Shown one piece after another: positions 1 to 8,017 of a DNA stretch of 34,774 bases. Below the pieces are notes generated by a model that saw nothing but the letters and a program-made list of their open reading frames with translations, ran no database searches and had not been told where the DNA came from. Positions within the stretch are counted from its first letter, which is position 1; each line of letters opens with the position of its first letter. The DNA is taken from positions 1 to 34,774 of the forward strand of contig JAKSLV010000015.1 in assembly GCA_024401025.1 (NCBI GenBank), read 5' to 3'. Made by a program: the position numbers and the translations under genes. The stretch comes from Bacteroidales bacterium (GTDB lineage: Bacteria; Bacteroidota; Bacteroidia; Bacteroidales; UBA3824).

Positions 1-491
1 TTATGAAGGAGTTCGGTTACAAGAGCATCATGCAGTGCCCAAAGTTGACCAAGATCATAATCAATCAGGGTATTGGCGATGCTACCGCCGACAAGAAGTT
101 GGTAGACAACTCTTTGGCTGAGATCACTGCTATTTCTGGTCAGAAGCCGGTTGCTACTCTCTCTCGTAAGGATATTTCTAATTTCCGTTTGCGCAAGGGT
201 ATGCCTATCGGAGTTATGGTAACTCTCCGTCGCGACCGCATGTACGAGTTCCTTGAGAGACTTATTGCTATTTCGCTTCCACGTATCCGCGACTTCAACG
301 GTATCAACGGCAAGTTTGATGGTAGAGGCAATTACACTCTTGGTGTAAAGGAGCAGATCATCTTCCCTGAGATTGATATCGACAAGATCTCAAAGATTCA
401 GGGTATGAACATTACTTTCGTAACTACTGCCCAGACCGACGAGGAAGGTTTCAAGTTGTTGCAGAACTTTGGTTTACCATTCAAAAAGTAA
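1..491 (+). CDS. rplE: 50S ribosomal protein L5, 5'-truncated by window edge
   Basis: Large-subunit protein L5, which binds 5S rRNA and contacts the P-site tRNA in the central protuberance. The visible 162 residues cover almost the whole family length (about 180), including the IIINQGIG strand near the N-terminus, the RKGMPIG stretch and the conserved C-terminal segment with FPEIDIDKI. The first visible ATG at position 3 is unlikely to be the true start, because about 20 N-terminal residues of the family are missing and the frame stays open to the window edge. It is followed 8 bases later by rpsN, the canonical spc order, so it is the upstream part of the same transcript. Confidence 0.97.
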   Translation, partial: MKEFGYKSIMQCPKLTKIIINQGIGDATADKKLVDNSLAEITAISGQKPVATLSRKDISNFRLRKGMPIGVMVTLRRDRMYEFLERLIAISLPRIRDFNGINGKFDGRGNYTLGVKEQIIFPEIDIDKISKIQGMNITFVTTAQTDEEGFKLLQNFGLPFKK

Positions 492-499
492 TAATCAAA

Positions 500-769
500 A
501 TGGCAAAAGAATCAATGAAAGCGCGCGAGGTAAAGCGCGCAAAACTTATCGCTAAATACGCTGCCAAGAGGGCCGCTCTCAAGGAGGCTGGTGACTATGT
601 AGCTTTGCAGAAGCTTCCTAGAAACTCTAATCCTATCAGACTTCACAACCGTTGTCAGCTCACTGGCCGTCCTAAAGGTTATATGAGACTTTTCGGTATC
701 AGCCGTATCCAGTTCCGTGAGATGGCTTCCAACGGTCTCTTGCCGGGCGTAAAGAAAGCAAGTTGGTAA
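500..769 (+). CDS. rpsN: 30S ribosomal protein S14
   Basis: Small-subunit head protein S14, 89 residues, the long zinc-free form. The signature is the C-terminal half, with [17 protein letters not shown] residues (here [13 protein letters not shown]) and the ending GVKKASW. Only one cysteine is present, so the CxxC zinc sites of the short form are absent. It lies between rplE and rpsH with short gaps (8 and 21 bases), as part of the spc cluster. The ATG at 500 directly follows the rplE stop region and gives the expected [10 protein letters not shown]-terminus. Confidence 0.97.
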   Translation: MAKESMKAREVKRAKLIAKYAAKRAALKEAGDYVALQKLPRNSNPIRLHNRCQLTGRPKGYMRLFGISRIQFREMASNGLLPGVKKASW

Positions 770-790
770 AATTTTTTAAGTTAAGATAAA

Positions 791-1180
791 ATGACAGATA
801 CAATTGCAGATTTCTTGACCCGCATCAGAAACGGTGTTATGGCTAGACACAGAATCGTTGAGGTGCCTACAAACAAAGTTAAGAAAGAAATTACCAAGAT
901 CCTCTTCCAGAAGGGTTATATTCTCAGCTACAAGTTCGATGACGAGAACAGAGTTATCAAGATTGCTTTGAAGTACAATCCTGCTACCAAGCAGTCGGCT
1001 ATCACTTGTATCACCCGAGTATCTACTCCTGGTTTGCGTAAGTACGAAGGATGCAAGGACCTGCCACGTATTCTCAATGGCCTTGGCATCGCTATCGTTT
1101 CTACTTCGAAGGGTATTATGACTGACAAGGAGGCTAGACTCCAGAACGTTGGTGGTGAGGTAATTTGTTACGTTTATTAA
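791..1180 (+). CDS. rpsH: 30S ribosomal protein S8
   Basis: Small-subunit protein S8, which binds helix 21 of 16S rRNA. The 129 residues begin with the family hallmark MTDTIADFLTRIRNG and end with the GGEVICYVY motif. The C-terminal domain carries the STSKGIMTDKEAR stretch, which corresponds to the rRNA-contacting loop. Length matches the family (about 130). In E. coli S8 represses its own operon by binding an rRNA mimic in the L5 leader; the equivalent region upstream of rplE lies outside the window, so that cannot be judged here. Confidence 0.97.
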   Translation: MTDTIADFLTRIRNGVMARHRIVEVPTNKVKKEITKILFQKGYILSYKFDDENRVIKIALKYNPATKQSAITCITRVSTPGLRKYEGCKDLPRILNGLGIAIVSTSKGIMTDKEARLQNVGGEVICYVY

Positions 1181-1201
1181 TCTTTTTTAGATATATTTAA
1201 A

Positions 1202-1762
1202 ATGTCAAGAATTGGTAAATTGCCCGTTCAGATTCCAGCAGGAGTACAGGTAACCGTAGACGACAAGGAGCATGTTGTAGTCGTTAAAGGCAAGCTTGGT
1301 GAATTGAGGCAGAAGGTAAATCCTAATATCCAGGTTAAGGTTGAGGACAATACTCTCAAGGTTTCTCGTCCTAACGACCAGAAGGAGAACAGATCTTTGC
1401 ACGGTCTTTACAGAGCTCTCATCGCTAATATGGTTAAGGGCGTAAGCGAAGGATTTACAGTAAAGCAGGAAATGGTCGGCGTTGGTTACAGAGCTACTTC
1501 TCAGGGCCAGTTGCTCGATATTGCTGTTGGTTATTCACACAACATACTTATGGAGCTTCCTGAGGAAGTTAAAGTAAGCGTTGTAACAGAAAAGCGTTCT
1601 AATCCTATTATTACCCTCACAAGCTGCGACAAGCAGCTTTTGGGTCAAGTTGCAGCTAAGATTCGTTCTTTCCGTGCTCCTGAACCTTACAAGGGCAAAG
1701 GTATTAAGTTCGTTGATGAGGTTATTCGCAGAAAGGCTGGTAAGACTGCTTCTTCTAAGTAA
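1202..1762 (+). CDS. rplF: 50S ribosomal protein L6
   Basis: Large-subunit protein L6, located near the factor-binding site. The 186 residues begin MSRIGKLPVQIPAGV and contain the two tandem L6 folds. The C-terminal half ends with the signature PEPYKGKGI followed by a basic tail (RRKAGK). Length matches the family. It sits 21 bases after rpsH and 42 bases before rplR in the standard order. Codon choice is that of a highly expressed gene (CTC for Leu, ATC for Ile, TCT for Ser), as in its neighbours. Confidence 0.97.
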   Translation: MSRIGKLPVQIPAGVQVTVDDKEHVVVVKGKLGELRQKVNPNIQVKVEDNTLKVSRPNDQKENRSLHGLYRALIANMVKGVSEGFTVKQEMVGVGYRATSQGQLLDIAVGYSHNILMELPEEVKVSVVTEKRSNPIITLTSCDKQLLGQVAAKIRSFRAPEPYKGKGIKFVDEVIRRKAGKTASSK

Positions 1763-1804
1763 TAACTTAGCTAAATTTTTAATCATTTTAAAAATTATTC
1801 AAAA

Positions 1805-2161
1805 ATGGCTTTATCTAAGCAGGAAAGAAGACAAAGAATTAAGTACCGTATCCGCAAGAAGATCTTCGGCACTACCGAGCGCCCAAGACTCTGCGTATTC
1901 AGGAGCAACAAGAATATCTTTGTTCAGTTGATTGACGATGTTAAGCAGGTTACTGTTTGCGCTACATCTTCAAGAGTAAAGGATATCGCTGAGCAGAAGG
2001 TTAACAAGACCGAGCAGGCTGCTCTCGTTGGCAAGGCTATTGCCGCTAAGGCTACTGCTGCTGGTATCTCTAATGTTGTTTTCGATAGAAACGGATATCT
2101 TTATCACGGAAGAATTAAGTCTCTCGCCGAAGCTGCACGTGAAGGTGGTTTAATATTTTAG
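1805..2161 (+). CDS. rplR: 50S ribosomal protein L18
   Basis: Large-subunit protein L18, a 5S rRNA binder that works with L5 in the central protuberance. The 118 residues show the basic N-terminus ([15 protein letters not shown]), the [15 protein letters not shown] strand and the C-terminal [23 protein letters not shown] motif that defines the family. An ATG at 1805 preceded by an A-rich stretch gives the expected MALSKQERR start. It is separated from rpsE by only 6 bases, so the two are very likely co-translated. Confidence 0.97.
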   Translation: MALSKQERRQRIKYRIRKKIFGTTERPRLCVFRSNKNIFVQLIDDVKQVTVCATSSRVKDIAEQKVNKTEQAALVGKAIAAKATAAGISNVVFDRNGYLYHGRIKSLAEAAREGGLIF

Positions 2162-2167
2162 TAAATT

Positions 2168-2686
2168 ATGTTATCACAAGGAATTAGAAAAGTAAAGCAA
2201 AGCGATCTTGAGCTCAAGGACAGACTTGTTGCTATCAATCGTGTTACAAAGGTTACAAAGGGTGGTCGTACATTCACTTTTGCTGCCATTGTAGTTGTTG
2301 GTAATGAGAATGGCGTTGTAGGCTACGGTCTTGGCAAGGCCAACGAAGTTCAGGCTGCTATCGCTAAGGGCGTTGAGGACGCTAAGAAGAATCTCATTAA
2401 GGTTCCTGTATATAAGGGTACTATCCCTCATGAGCAGAGTGCCAAGTTTGGTGGCGCAGATGTTTGGTTGAAACCTGCATCAAGCGGTACCGGTGTTAAG
2501 GCCGGTGGTGCTATGCGTGCTGTTCTTGAGAGTGTTGGTGTTAAGGACGTTTTGGCTAAGTCAAAGGGCTCTTCTAACCCTCACAACCTTGTAAAGGCTA
2601 CTTTTAAGGCTCTCTCTATGATGCGTGATGCTTACACAGTATCTCAGTTCAGAGGAGTTGATATGAACACAGTTTTTAACGGCTAA
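2168..2686 (+). CDS. rpsE: 30S ribosomal protein S5
   Basis: Small-subunit protein S5, at the mRNA entry channel, important for decoding accuracy. The 172 residues show the N-terminal double-stranded-RNA-binding fold ([27 protein letters not shown]) and the C-terminal domain with the [15 protein letters not shown] segment. Length is as expected. It is placed between rplR and rpmD, the usual position. Confidence 0.97.
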   Translation: MLSQGIRKVKQSDLELKDRLVAINRVTKVTKGGRTFTFAAIVVVGNENGVVGYGLGKANEVQAAIAKGVEDAKKNLIKVPVYKGTIPHEQSAKFGGADVWLKPASSGTGVKAGGAMRAVLESVGVKDVLAKSKGSSNPHNLVKATFKALSMMRDAYTVSQFRGVDMNTVFNG

Positions 2687-2700
2687 TATTTAAAACTGAA

Positions 2701-2883
2701 ATGAAGATAAAAGTAACTCAAGTCCGCAGCAAAATCGGATGGCCTAAGGATCAGAAGCTAACTCTCGCTTCTCTTGGTCTCAAGAAGATTGGATACAGTG
2801 TTATTATCGAGAAGAACCCTTCCAACATGGGTCAGGTTCTCAAGGTAAGACATCTTGTAAAAGTTGAGGATATTAACGAATAA
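2701..2883 (+). CDS. rpmD: 50S ribosomal protein L30
   Basis: Large-subunit protein L30, a small protein of 60 residues with the family core: KIKVTQVRSKIGWP at the N-terminus, the LTLASLGLKKIG helix and the VLKVRHLVKVEDI ending. It lies 14 bases after rpsE and 18 bases before rplO. Nothing unusual is seen. Confidence 0.96.
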   Translation: MKIKVTQVRSKIGWPKDQKLTLASLGLKKIGYSVIIEKNPSNMGQVLKVRHLVKVEDINE

Positions 2884-2901
2884 TCTAAACAATTTTTAAT
2901 T

Positions 2902-3348
2902 ATGGACTTGTCACAATTAAGCCCTGCTAAGGGTTCTACTCATACCAAGAAGAGATTGGGTCGTGGCCAGGGTTCTGGCTGGGGCGGCACTTCTACTAGA
3001 GGTCACAAGGGTGCTAAATCGCGCTCAGGTTACTCTCACAAGGTAGGCTTTGAAGGTGGTCAGATGCCTCTTCAGAGACGCGTTCCTAAGTTCGGCTTCA
3101 ACAATGTAAACAGAGTAGAATATAAAGTTGTTAACATTGCCGACTTGGAGAATATCGCTTCTAAGTTCAATGTTACTGAGATCAACCTTGAGGTTATCCG
3201 CAAGGCTGGTTTCGCTTCTAAGAACGACTTGGTTAAGGTTTTGGGTAACGGCACTCTCACAAAGCAGCTTACCGTAACTGCTAATGCCTTCTCTAAATCT
3301 GCTAAGGCCGCTATCGAGGCTTTGAACGGTACTGTTAATACTTTGTAA
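2902..3348 (+). CDS. rplO: 50S ribosomal protein L15
   Basis: Large-subunit protein L15, a late assembly protein. The 148 residues start with MDLSQLSPAKGSTHTKKRLGRG, followed by the glycine-rich extended arm (GSGWGGTSTRGHKGAKSRSG) and the GFEGGQMPLQRRVPKFGF signature. The C-terminal globular part, with the KVLGNGTL strand, is complete. It ends 12 bases before secY, the standard spc arrangement. Confidence 0.97.
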   Translation: MDLSQLSPAKGSTHTKKRLGRGQGSGWGGTSTRGHKGAKSRSGYSHKVGFEGGQMPLQRRVPKFGFNNVNRVEYKVVNIADLENIASKFNVTEINLEVIRKAGFASKNDLVKVLGNGTLTKQLTVTANAFSKSAKAAIEALNGTVNTL

Positions 3349-3360
3349 ATTTCATTTTGA

Positions 3361-4707
3361 ATGAAAAACTTTATTCAGACACTTACAAACATATGGAGAA
3401 TAGACGATCTCCGCAATAGGATTCTCGCAACTTTGTTGCTGATTCTGGTATACCGTGTAGGTGCACACATCGTGCTTCCTGCTGTAGACCCTTCTCAGCT
3501 TTCAAACCTTAGCGAGCAGACTAAGGATGGACTTTTGTCTCTTCTCAATATGTTTTCTGGTGGTGCTTTTGCCAATGCTTCTATCTTTGCGCTTGGTATC
3601 ATGCCTTACATCACGGCATCTATCATTGTTCAGATTTTGGGTATGGCAGTGCCTTATTTCCAGAGACTTCAGAGGGAGGGCGAGAGTGGTCGCCGCAAGA
3701 TCAACCGAATCATTCGTTTGCTCACTGTGGTGGTTCTCCTCGTTCAGGCTCCTAGCTATTTGATAAATCTGCGCTATCAACTCCCTGATACCGCTTTCTT
3801 GGTTGATCCTCAAAGTTTGGGTTACTTTATACCCTCTACAATCATCATGACTGCGGGAACGATGTTTATTATGTGGCTGGGTGAGCGTATTACGGATAAA
3901 GGTATTGGAAACGGTATTTCCATTATTATCATGATTGGTATCATTGCCCGACTTCCATTCGCGTTTGGTGCAGAGGTTGTTTCGCGTGTTCAGGAAGTTG
4001 GCGGTGGTGGATTTATCGCTCTCATCGTGGAACTCGTCATGTTGTTCCTGGTGTTTGTTGTTTCCATTCTTCTTGTACAGGGTACTCGCAAGATTCCCGT
4101 ACAGTATGCTAAGAGAATCGTAGGCAACAAGCAGTATGGTGGTGTTCGTCAGTACATTCCTCTCAAGGTTAATGCTGCCGGCGTTATGCCAATCATCTTT
4201 GCTCAGGCTTTGATGTTTATTCCTCTTATGTTTACCCACTTCAACACTGATGCTACTTCTGGAATAGCTGCTGCATTCGCAGATTATACTGGTTTCTGGT
4301 ATAATTTTGTATTCGCTCTGCTTGTTGTGATCTTCACATACTTCTACACTGCGATTACATTCAGCCCACAGCAGATGGCCGATGATATGAAGAAGCGAGG
4401 CGGTTATATTCCTGGCGTTAAGCCTGGCAAGAAGACCGTGGAGTTCCTCGACGACATTATGTCTCGTATCACACTCCCTGGCTCGATTTTCCTCGCAATC
4501 ATTGCCATTCTTCCAGTGTTCGCTATCCTTTGTCACATCAACAATCAGTTTGCCCAGTTCTACGGCGGTACTTCATTGTTGATTATGGTTGGCGTTATTT
4601 TGGACACATTGCAGCAGATCGAGAGTCATCTGTTGATGAGACATTATGACGGTCTTATGAAATCTGGACGCATCAAGGGTCGTACAGGTTCTACTGCTGC
4701 ATTATAG
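3361..4707 (+). CDS. secY: Preprotein translocase subunit SecY
   Basis: Channel-forming subunit of the Sec translocase in the inner membrane. The 448 residues match the family length (about 440) and show about ten hydrophobic segments. Near residues 11-35 is the typical start (IWRIDDLRNRILATLLLILVYRVGAHI). Other hallmarks are GIMPYITASIIVQ, the GNGISIIIMIGI segment, the cytoplasmic loop RKIPVQYAKR, the FSPQQMADDMKKRGGYIPG loop and the C-terminal tail with MRHYDGLMKSGRIKGR. It is the last gene of the first r-protein stretch; a hairpin and a 346-base spacer separate it from infA. Confidence 0.98.
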   Translation: MKNFIQTLTNIWRIDDLRNRILATLLLILVYRVGAHIVLPAVDPSQLSNLSEQTKDGLLSLLNMFSGGAFANASIFALGIMPYITASIIVQILGMAVPYFQRLQREGESGRRKINRIIRLLTVVVLLVQAPSYLINLRYQLPDTAFLVDPQSLGYFIPSTIIMTAGTMFIMWLGERITDKGIGNGISIIIMIGIIARLPFAFGAEVVSRVQEVGGGGFIALIVELVMLFLVFVVSILLVQGTRKIPVQYAKRIVGNKQYGGVRQYIPLKVNAAGVMPIIFAQALMFIPLMFTHFNTDATSGIAAAFADYTGFWYNFVFALLVVIFTYFYTAITFSPQQMADDMKKRGGYIPGVKPGKKTVEFLDDIMSRITLPGSIFLAIIAILPVFAILCHINNQFAQFYGGTSLLIMVGVILDTLQQIESHLLMRHYDGLMKSGRIKGRTGSTAAL

Positions 4708-4729
4708 TTTTCTTTTAAAAATACCAATT

Positions 4730-4755
4730 TCCATCCGTTCGCTCGGATGGATTTT
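4730..4755 (+). terminator. Hairpin after secY, weak intrinsic terminator
   Basis: CCATCCG at 4731-4737 pairs with CGGATGG at 4744-4750 around a 6-base loop, with one more T-A pair outside. The stem is followed by only ATTTT, a short U-tract. It lies 23 bases after the secY stop and could end or attenuate the upstream transcript. The strength is uncertain. Confidence 0.45.
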
Positions 4756-4830
4756 GCAAAGTTTATATTGAAAGGTATACTTTACAGATTGATTCTCTGG
4801 TTCAGTCTTTTTCTTGGGCCGGAGAATTAG
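4747..4830 (+). CDS. Possible 27-residue hydrophobic peptide (doubtful)
   Basis: An ATG inside the 3' arm of the post-secY hairpin opens a 27-codon frame that ends with TAG at 4828-4830. The peptide starts MDFAKFILKGILYRL and continues ILWFSLFLGPEN. It is hydrophobic with a few basic residues, like a small single-pass membrane peptide. Against it: it is short, has no clear ribosome-binding context, and may lie downstream of a terminator. I do not recognise a family. It may be a chance frame. Confidence 0.2.
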   Translation: MDFAKFILKGILYRLILWFSLFLGPEN

Positions 4831-4941
4831 TTTGTATTGAAGTCTGCTTGTGTTCTGTGTCTTTTGGAGTAATGGACCGGTCTATTTCGATGTTTTTTTG
4901 CTAATAAATCTTAAAAATATTGAAATTACCTTCAAATAAGT

Positions 4942-4972
4942 TTTGCAATTCCACAATATTGTATTAATTTTG
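4942..4972 (+). promoter_or_regulatory. Bacteroidota-type promoter for infA-rpmJ
   Basis: TTTG at 4942-4945, a 19-base spacer and TAATTTTG at 4965-4972 match the Bacteroidota -33/-7 consensus (TTTG, N19-21, TAnnTTTG) exactly. Transcription would begin near 4980, giving a leader of about 75 bases before the infA ATG at 5054. This would uncouple infA and rpmJ from the secY transcript. Confidence 0.75.
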
Positions 4973-5053
4973 GCGTCTGAAACTTATTCATACGCCTAAG
5001 TTAGTGTTTTTGTAACAAATCAATTTGGGTAGTAGATATTACTAAAAAACTAT

Positions 5054-5272
5054 ATGGCAAAACAAACTTCAATCGAGAAAGACGGAGTAATCACCGAGGC
5101 ATTGTCAAACGCTATGTTCAGAGTAGAGCTCGACAATGGCCATCAGATTATTGCCCATATTTCTGGTAAGATGCGTCAGCATTATATCAGGATTCTGCCT
5201 GGCGACAAGGTCAAGGTGGAGATGTCTCCTTATGATCTTACTAAGGGACGCATATCTTTTAGATATAAATAA
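5054..5272 (+). CDS. infA: Translation initiation factor IF-1
   Basis: IF-1 binds the 30S A site during initiation. The 72 residues equal the family length and form the single S1/OB fold: [30 protein letters not shown], then [21 protein letters not shown] and the ending [12 protein letters not shown]. It is the first gene after the spacer, is preceded by its own promoter and is followed 17 bases later by rpmJ, the usual infA-rpmJ pairing. Confidence 0.97.
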   Translation: MAKQTSIEKDGVITEALSNAMFRVELDNGHQIIAHISGKMRQHYIRILPGDKVKVEMSPYDLTKGRISFRYK

Positions 5273-5289
5273 ACTAATCTTATATAAAA

Positions 5290-5406
5290 ATGAAAGTAAG
5301 AACATCTGTTAAAAAGAGATCTGCAGATTGCAAGGTTGTGAGAAGAAAAGGTAGAGTTTACATCATTTGTAAATCTAATCCTAAATTTAAGCAACGTCAA
5401 GGTTAA
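5290..5406 (+). CDS. rpmJ: 50S ribosomal protein L36, zinc-ligand-poor form
   Basis: The smallest large-subunit protein, 38 residues, beginning [14 protein letters not shown] and ending NPKFKQRQG. The zinc-binding form has C11, C14, C27 and a histidine in the NPKHKQRQG ending. Here position 11 is Ser and the histidine is Phe, and only C14 and C27 remain, so tetrahedral zinc binding is unlikely. From memory, ligand loss in L36 is usual in Bacteroidota. It lies between infA and rpsM as in most bacteria. Start and stop were read directly from the bases. Confidence 0.95.
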   Translation: MKVRTSVKKRSADCKVVRRKGRVYIICKSNPKFKQRQG

Positions 5407-5420
5407 TAATTATTTCGATT

Positions 5421-5451
5421 TTTGGTTTCTGCAATAATTTGTTTATTTTTG
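5421..5451 (+). promoter_or_regulatory. Bacteroidota-type promoter for rpsM-rpsK-rpsD
   Basis: TTTG at 5421-5424, a 19-base spacer and TATTTTTG at 5444-5451 fit the phylum consensus exactly. Predicted transcription starts near 5458, about 30 bases upstream of rpsM. It creates a separate alpha-operon start in the 82-base gap after rpmJ. Confidence 0.75.
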
Positions 5452-5488
5452 CAGGCTGAAAATGATCAATTAAGTAAAATATAAAACA

Positions 5489-5866
5489 ATGGCAAGAATT
5501 GTTGGTGTAGATTTACCAAAGAACAAACGCGGTGAAATCGGTCTTACCTACATTTATGGTATTGGCCGTAGTCGTGCTAATCAGATTCTCTCTGAGGCTG
5601 GTATTGACAAAGACATTAAGGTACAGGACTGGAACGACGACCAGGTTGCTAAGATCCGCCAGATTATCAATGATAATTTCAAGGTAGAGGGCGAGCTCAA
5701 GTCAGAGATTACCATGAACATCAAGCGTCTTATGGACATTGGATGTTACAGAGGTATCCGTCACCGTCTTGGACTTCCTGTTAGAGGTCAGAAAACCAAA
5801 AACAATGCACGTACTCGCAAGGGTAAGAAGAAGACCGTTGCAAACAAGAAAAAAGCTACTAAGTAA
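5489..5866 (+). CDS. rpsM: 30S ribosomal protein S13
   Basis: Small-subunit head protein S13, which forms the bridges to the large subunit and contacts the P-site tRNA through its basic tail. The 125 residues show [26 protein letters not shown] at the N-terminus (helix-two-turn-helix), the [20 protein letters not shown] signature and a lysine-rich C-terminus ([16 protein letters not shown]). First gene of the alpha cluster, with its own promoter just upstream and rpsK 10 bases downstream. Confidence 0.98.
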   Translation: MARIVGVDLPKNKRGEIGLTYIYGIGRSRANQILSEAGIDKDIKVQDWNDDQVAKIRQIINDNFKVEGELKSEITMNIKRLMDIGCYRGIRHRLGLPVRGQKTKNNARTRKGKKKTVANKKKATK

Positions 5867-5876
5867 TAATTAGAAA

Positions 5877-6266
5877 ATGGCACAAAAATCTAAAGTAACG
5901 AGAAAGAGAGTTGTTAAGGTAGAGGTGATGGGCGAGGCTCACATTCACTCTTCTTTCAACAATATTATTATCTCTTTGACCAACGCTTCAGGTGAGGTAA
6001 TTTCTTGGGCTTCAGCCGGTAAGATGGGTTTCAAGGGCTCAAAGAAGAATACTCCCTATGCAGCGCAGCAGGCAGCAAACGAATGCTCTAAGACTGCCTA
6101 TGATTTGGGACTCCGCAAGGTGAAAGTTTATGTAAAAGGCCCAGGTAACGGTCGTGAGGCTGCAATCCGCGCTATCCACAGTTCTGGCGTAGAGGTTGTC
6201 GAGATCATCGACGTTACTCCTCTTCCACACAATGGCTGCCGTCCAGCCAAGAAGAGAAGAGTTTAA
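5877..6266 (+). CDS. rpsK: 30S ribosomal protein S11
   Basis: Small-subunit platform protein S11, which lines the mRNA exit (Shine-Dalgarno) cleft. The 129 residues include [37 protein letters not shown]-type sequence (residues about 20-60), the [16 protein letters not shown] motif and the ending [18 protein letters not shown], all diagnostic. It is 10 bases after rpsM and 33 bases before rpsD. Confidence 0.98.
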   Translation: MAQKSKVTRKRVVKVEVMGEAHIHSSFNNIIISLTNASGEVISWASAGKMGFKGSKKNTPYAAQQAANECSKTAYDLGLRKVKVYVKGPGNGREAAIRAIHSSGVEVVEIIDVTPLPHNGCRPAKKRRV

Positions 6267-6299
6267 TTTTATTAATCTTCAAAGTTAAAGTAAATTATT

Positions 6300-6908
6300 A
6301 TGGCTAGATATACAGGTCCTAAATCAAAAATCGCCAGAAAGTTTGGCGAGCCTATCTTCGGTGCCGACAAGGTTCTCGACAAGAAGAACTACGCTCCTGG
6401 TCAGCATGGTCTTGCTGCTAAGCGTAAGAAGGTATCTGAGTACGGTGTTCAGCTTAAGGAAAAGCAGAAGGCAAAATATACATACGGTCTTCTCGAGCGT
6501 CAGTTCTCTAACCTTTTCAAGAAGGCTTCTAGAATGACTGGTGTTACTGGTGAGATTCTCATCCAGCTTCTCGAGCAGCGTCTCGACAATGTTGTTTACC
6601 GTCTTGGTATCGCTCCTACTCGCGCTGCCGCACGTCAGCTTGTTTCTCACAAGCACATCGTGGTTAACGGTCAGGTTTGTGGTATTCCTTCATACCACGT
6701 AAAGGTTGGCGATATTATCGGTGTTCGCGAGAGATCTAAGGCTCTCGAGGTTATCACTAACTCGCTCCAGGGTGCTAACAGATCTAAGTACTCTTGGCTT
6801 GAGTGGGACAACAGCGCTATGGCTGGTAAGTTCATGAGCGTTCCTTCTCGTGAGGATATCCCTGAGAACATCAAGGAACAACTCATCGTCGAGCTCTATT
6901 CTAAATAA
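6300..6908 (+). CDS. rpsD: 30S ribosomal protein S4
   Basis: Primary 16S rRNA-binding protein S4, 202 residues. The N-terminus ([18 protein letters not shown]) lacks the CxxxC zinc cluster found in some S4 proteins, so it is the zinc-free form. The S4 RNA-binding domain at about residues 90-155 is clear ([27 protein letters not shown], then HIVVNGQ). In E. coli S4 is the translational repressor of the alpha operon. A hairpin follows the stop codon, before rpoA. Confidence 0.98.
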   Translation: MARYTGPKSKIARKFGEPIFGADKVLDKKNYAPGQHGLAAKRKKVSEYGVQLKEKQKAKYTYGLLERQFSNLFKKASRMTGVTGEILIQLLEQRLDNVVYRLGIAPTRAAARQLVSHKHIVVNGQVCGIPSYHVKVGDIIGVRERSKALEVITNSLQGANRSKYSWLEWDNSAMAGKFMSVPSREDIPENIKEQLIVELYSK

Positions 6909-6913
6909 TTTTT

Positions 6914-6961
6914 TATACGGTTTCACATGGTTTTACTTTCTATGTGTTGCCGTATATTTTT
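6914..6961 (+). terminator. Attenuator-like hairpin between rpsD and rpoA
   Basis: ATACGG at 6915-6920 pairs with CCGTAT at 6950-6955 (plus one outer T-A pair), and CACAT at 6924-6928 pairs with ATGTG at 6942-6946 across an internal loop. A T5 run follows at 6957-6961. It has the form of a moderate intrinsic terminator placed in the middle of an operon, which could lower rpoA-rplQ transcription relative to the upstream r-protein genes. No separate rpoA promoter is evident. Confidence 0.55.
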
Positions 6962-6989
6962 ACCGGAAATTTATAAACAAAGATAATAA

Positions 6990-7982
6990 ATGGCAATATT
7001 AGCTTTTCAAAAGCCCGACAAAGTAATTATGTTGGAGGCTGACGAAATGTACGGAAAATTCGAGTTTCGTCCTCTTGAACCCGGTTTTGGTATAACTATT
7101 GGCAATGCATTGAGGCGTATTCTCCTCTCTTCATTGGAGGGTTTTGCCATTACCTCTATACATATCGAGGGTGTTGATCATGAATTTTCAACAATTCCCG
7201 GTGTTATTGAGGATTTGACTGAGATAATCCTGAATATCAAAAAGATACGTTTCAAACAGATCGTTGACGGGCAGGATTTTGAAAAGGCTGTCATCACTAT
7301 TAGCGGTCAGGACAAGTTCGTAGCGGCTGATATTGAGAAGTTCCTTACCAATTTCAAGGTGCTCAACCCTACTCAGTTGATTTGCAACATCGATCCTGCT
7401 GTTAAGCTCTCGATGGAGATCACAATCAACAAGGGTCGTGGTTATGTGCCCGCCGATGAGAACAAGGTTGCCGACAGTGAGATTGGTATTATCGCTGTAG
7501 ATTCTATCTACACTCCTATCAAGAACGTTAAGTACGTTACTGAGAATTACCGTGTAGAGCAGAAGACCGATTACGAGAAGCTCGTTATCGAGGTTACTAC
7601 AGATGGTTCTATCCATCCTAAGGAGGCTCTCAAGGAGGCTGCCAAGATTCTTATTCATCACTTCATGCTGTTCTCCGACGAGAAGATCACTCTCGATTCT
7701 ACCGAGGAGACTGGTGATGAGCAGTTCGACGAGCAGGTTCTTCACATGCGTCAGCTCCTCAAGACTAAGCTTGTGGACCTCGACCTCTCTGTTAGAGCCC
7801 TTAATTGCTTGAAGGCTGCTGATGTTGAGACTCTTGCCGAACTCGTTGTATTCAATAAGAACGACTTATTGAAGTTCCGTAATTTCGGTAAAAAATCTCT
7901 TACCGAGCTCGATGATCTCCTCGTTAATATGGATCTCAGCTTTGGTATGGATATTTCTAAATACAAACTTGATAAAGAGTAA
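6990..7982 (+). CDS. rpoA: DNA-directed RNA polymerase subunit alpha
   Basis: RNA polymerase alpha, the assembly platform for beta and beta-prime. The 330 residues show the N-terminal dimerisation domain with [19 protein letters not shown], and [20 protein letters not shown]. After a linker with acidic residues ([14 protein letters not shown]) comes the alpha CTD, with [22 protein letters not shown] and the [13 protein letters not shown] helix-hairpin-helix, which contacts UP elements and activators. Length matches the family (about 330). It lies between the rpsD hairpin and rplQ, the universal order. Confidence 0.98.
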   Translation: MAILAFQKPDKVIMLEADEMYGKFEFRPLEPGFGITIGNALRRILLSSLEGFAITSIHIEGVDHEFSTIPGVIEDLTEIILNIKKIRFKQIVDGQDFEKAVITISGQDKFVAADIEKFLTNFKVLNPTQLICNIDPAVKLSMEITINKGRGYVPADENKVADSEIGIIAVDSIYTPIKNVKYVTENYRVEQKTDYEKLVIEVTTDGSIHPKEALKEAAKILIHHFMLFSDEKITLDSTEETGDEQFDEQVLHMRQLLKTKLVDLDLSVRALNCLKAADVETLAELVVFNKNDLLKFRNFGKKSLTELDDLLVNMDLSFGMDISKYKLDKE

Positions 7983-8017
7983 AACTGGAGCAGTGATGCT
8001 CTATAATATGTAAAACA

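Larger units (their letters stand above)
4708..5053. other. 346-base intergenic spacer between secY and infA
   Basis: No convincing protein gene occupies this interval, although in related Bacteroidota I would expect the methionine aminopeptidase gene map here. It holds a hairpin at 4731-4750, a 27-codon open frame at 4747-4830 that may be chance, and the infA promoter near 4942-4972. I see no recognisable map remnant in any frame. Confidence 0.6.

Noticed and set aside
3502-4536. 344-residue open frame on the minus strand inside secY
   Set aside because: It is fully antisense to a certain secY gene, the product has no family features (Asn/His/Arg-rich), and it mirrors the codon bias of the plus strand.
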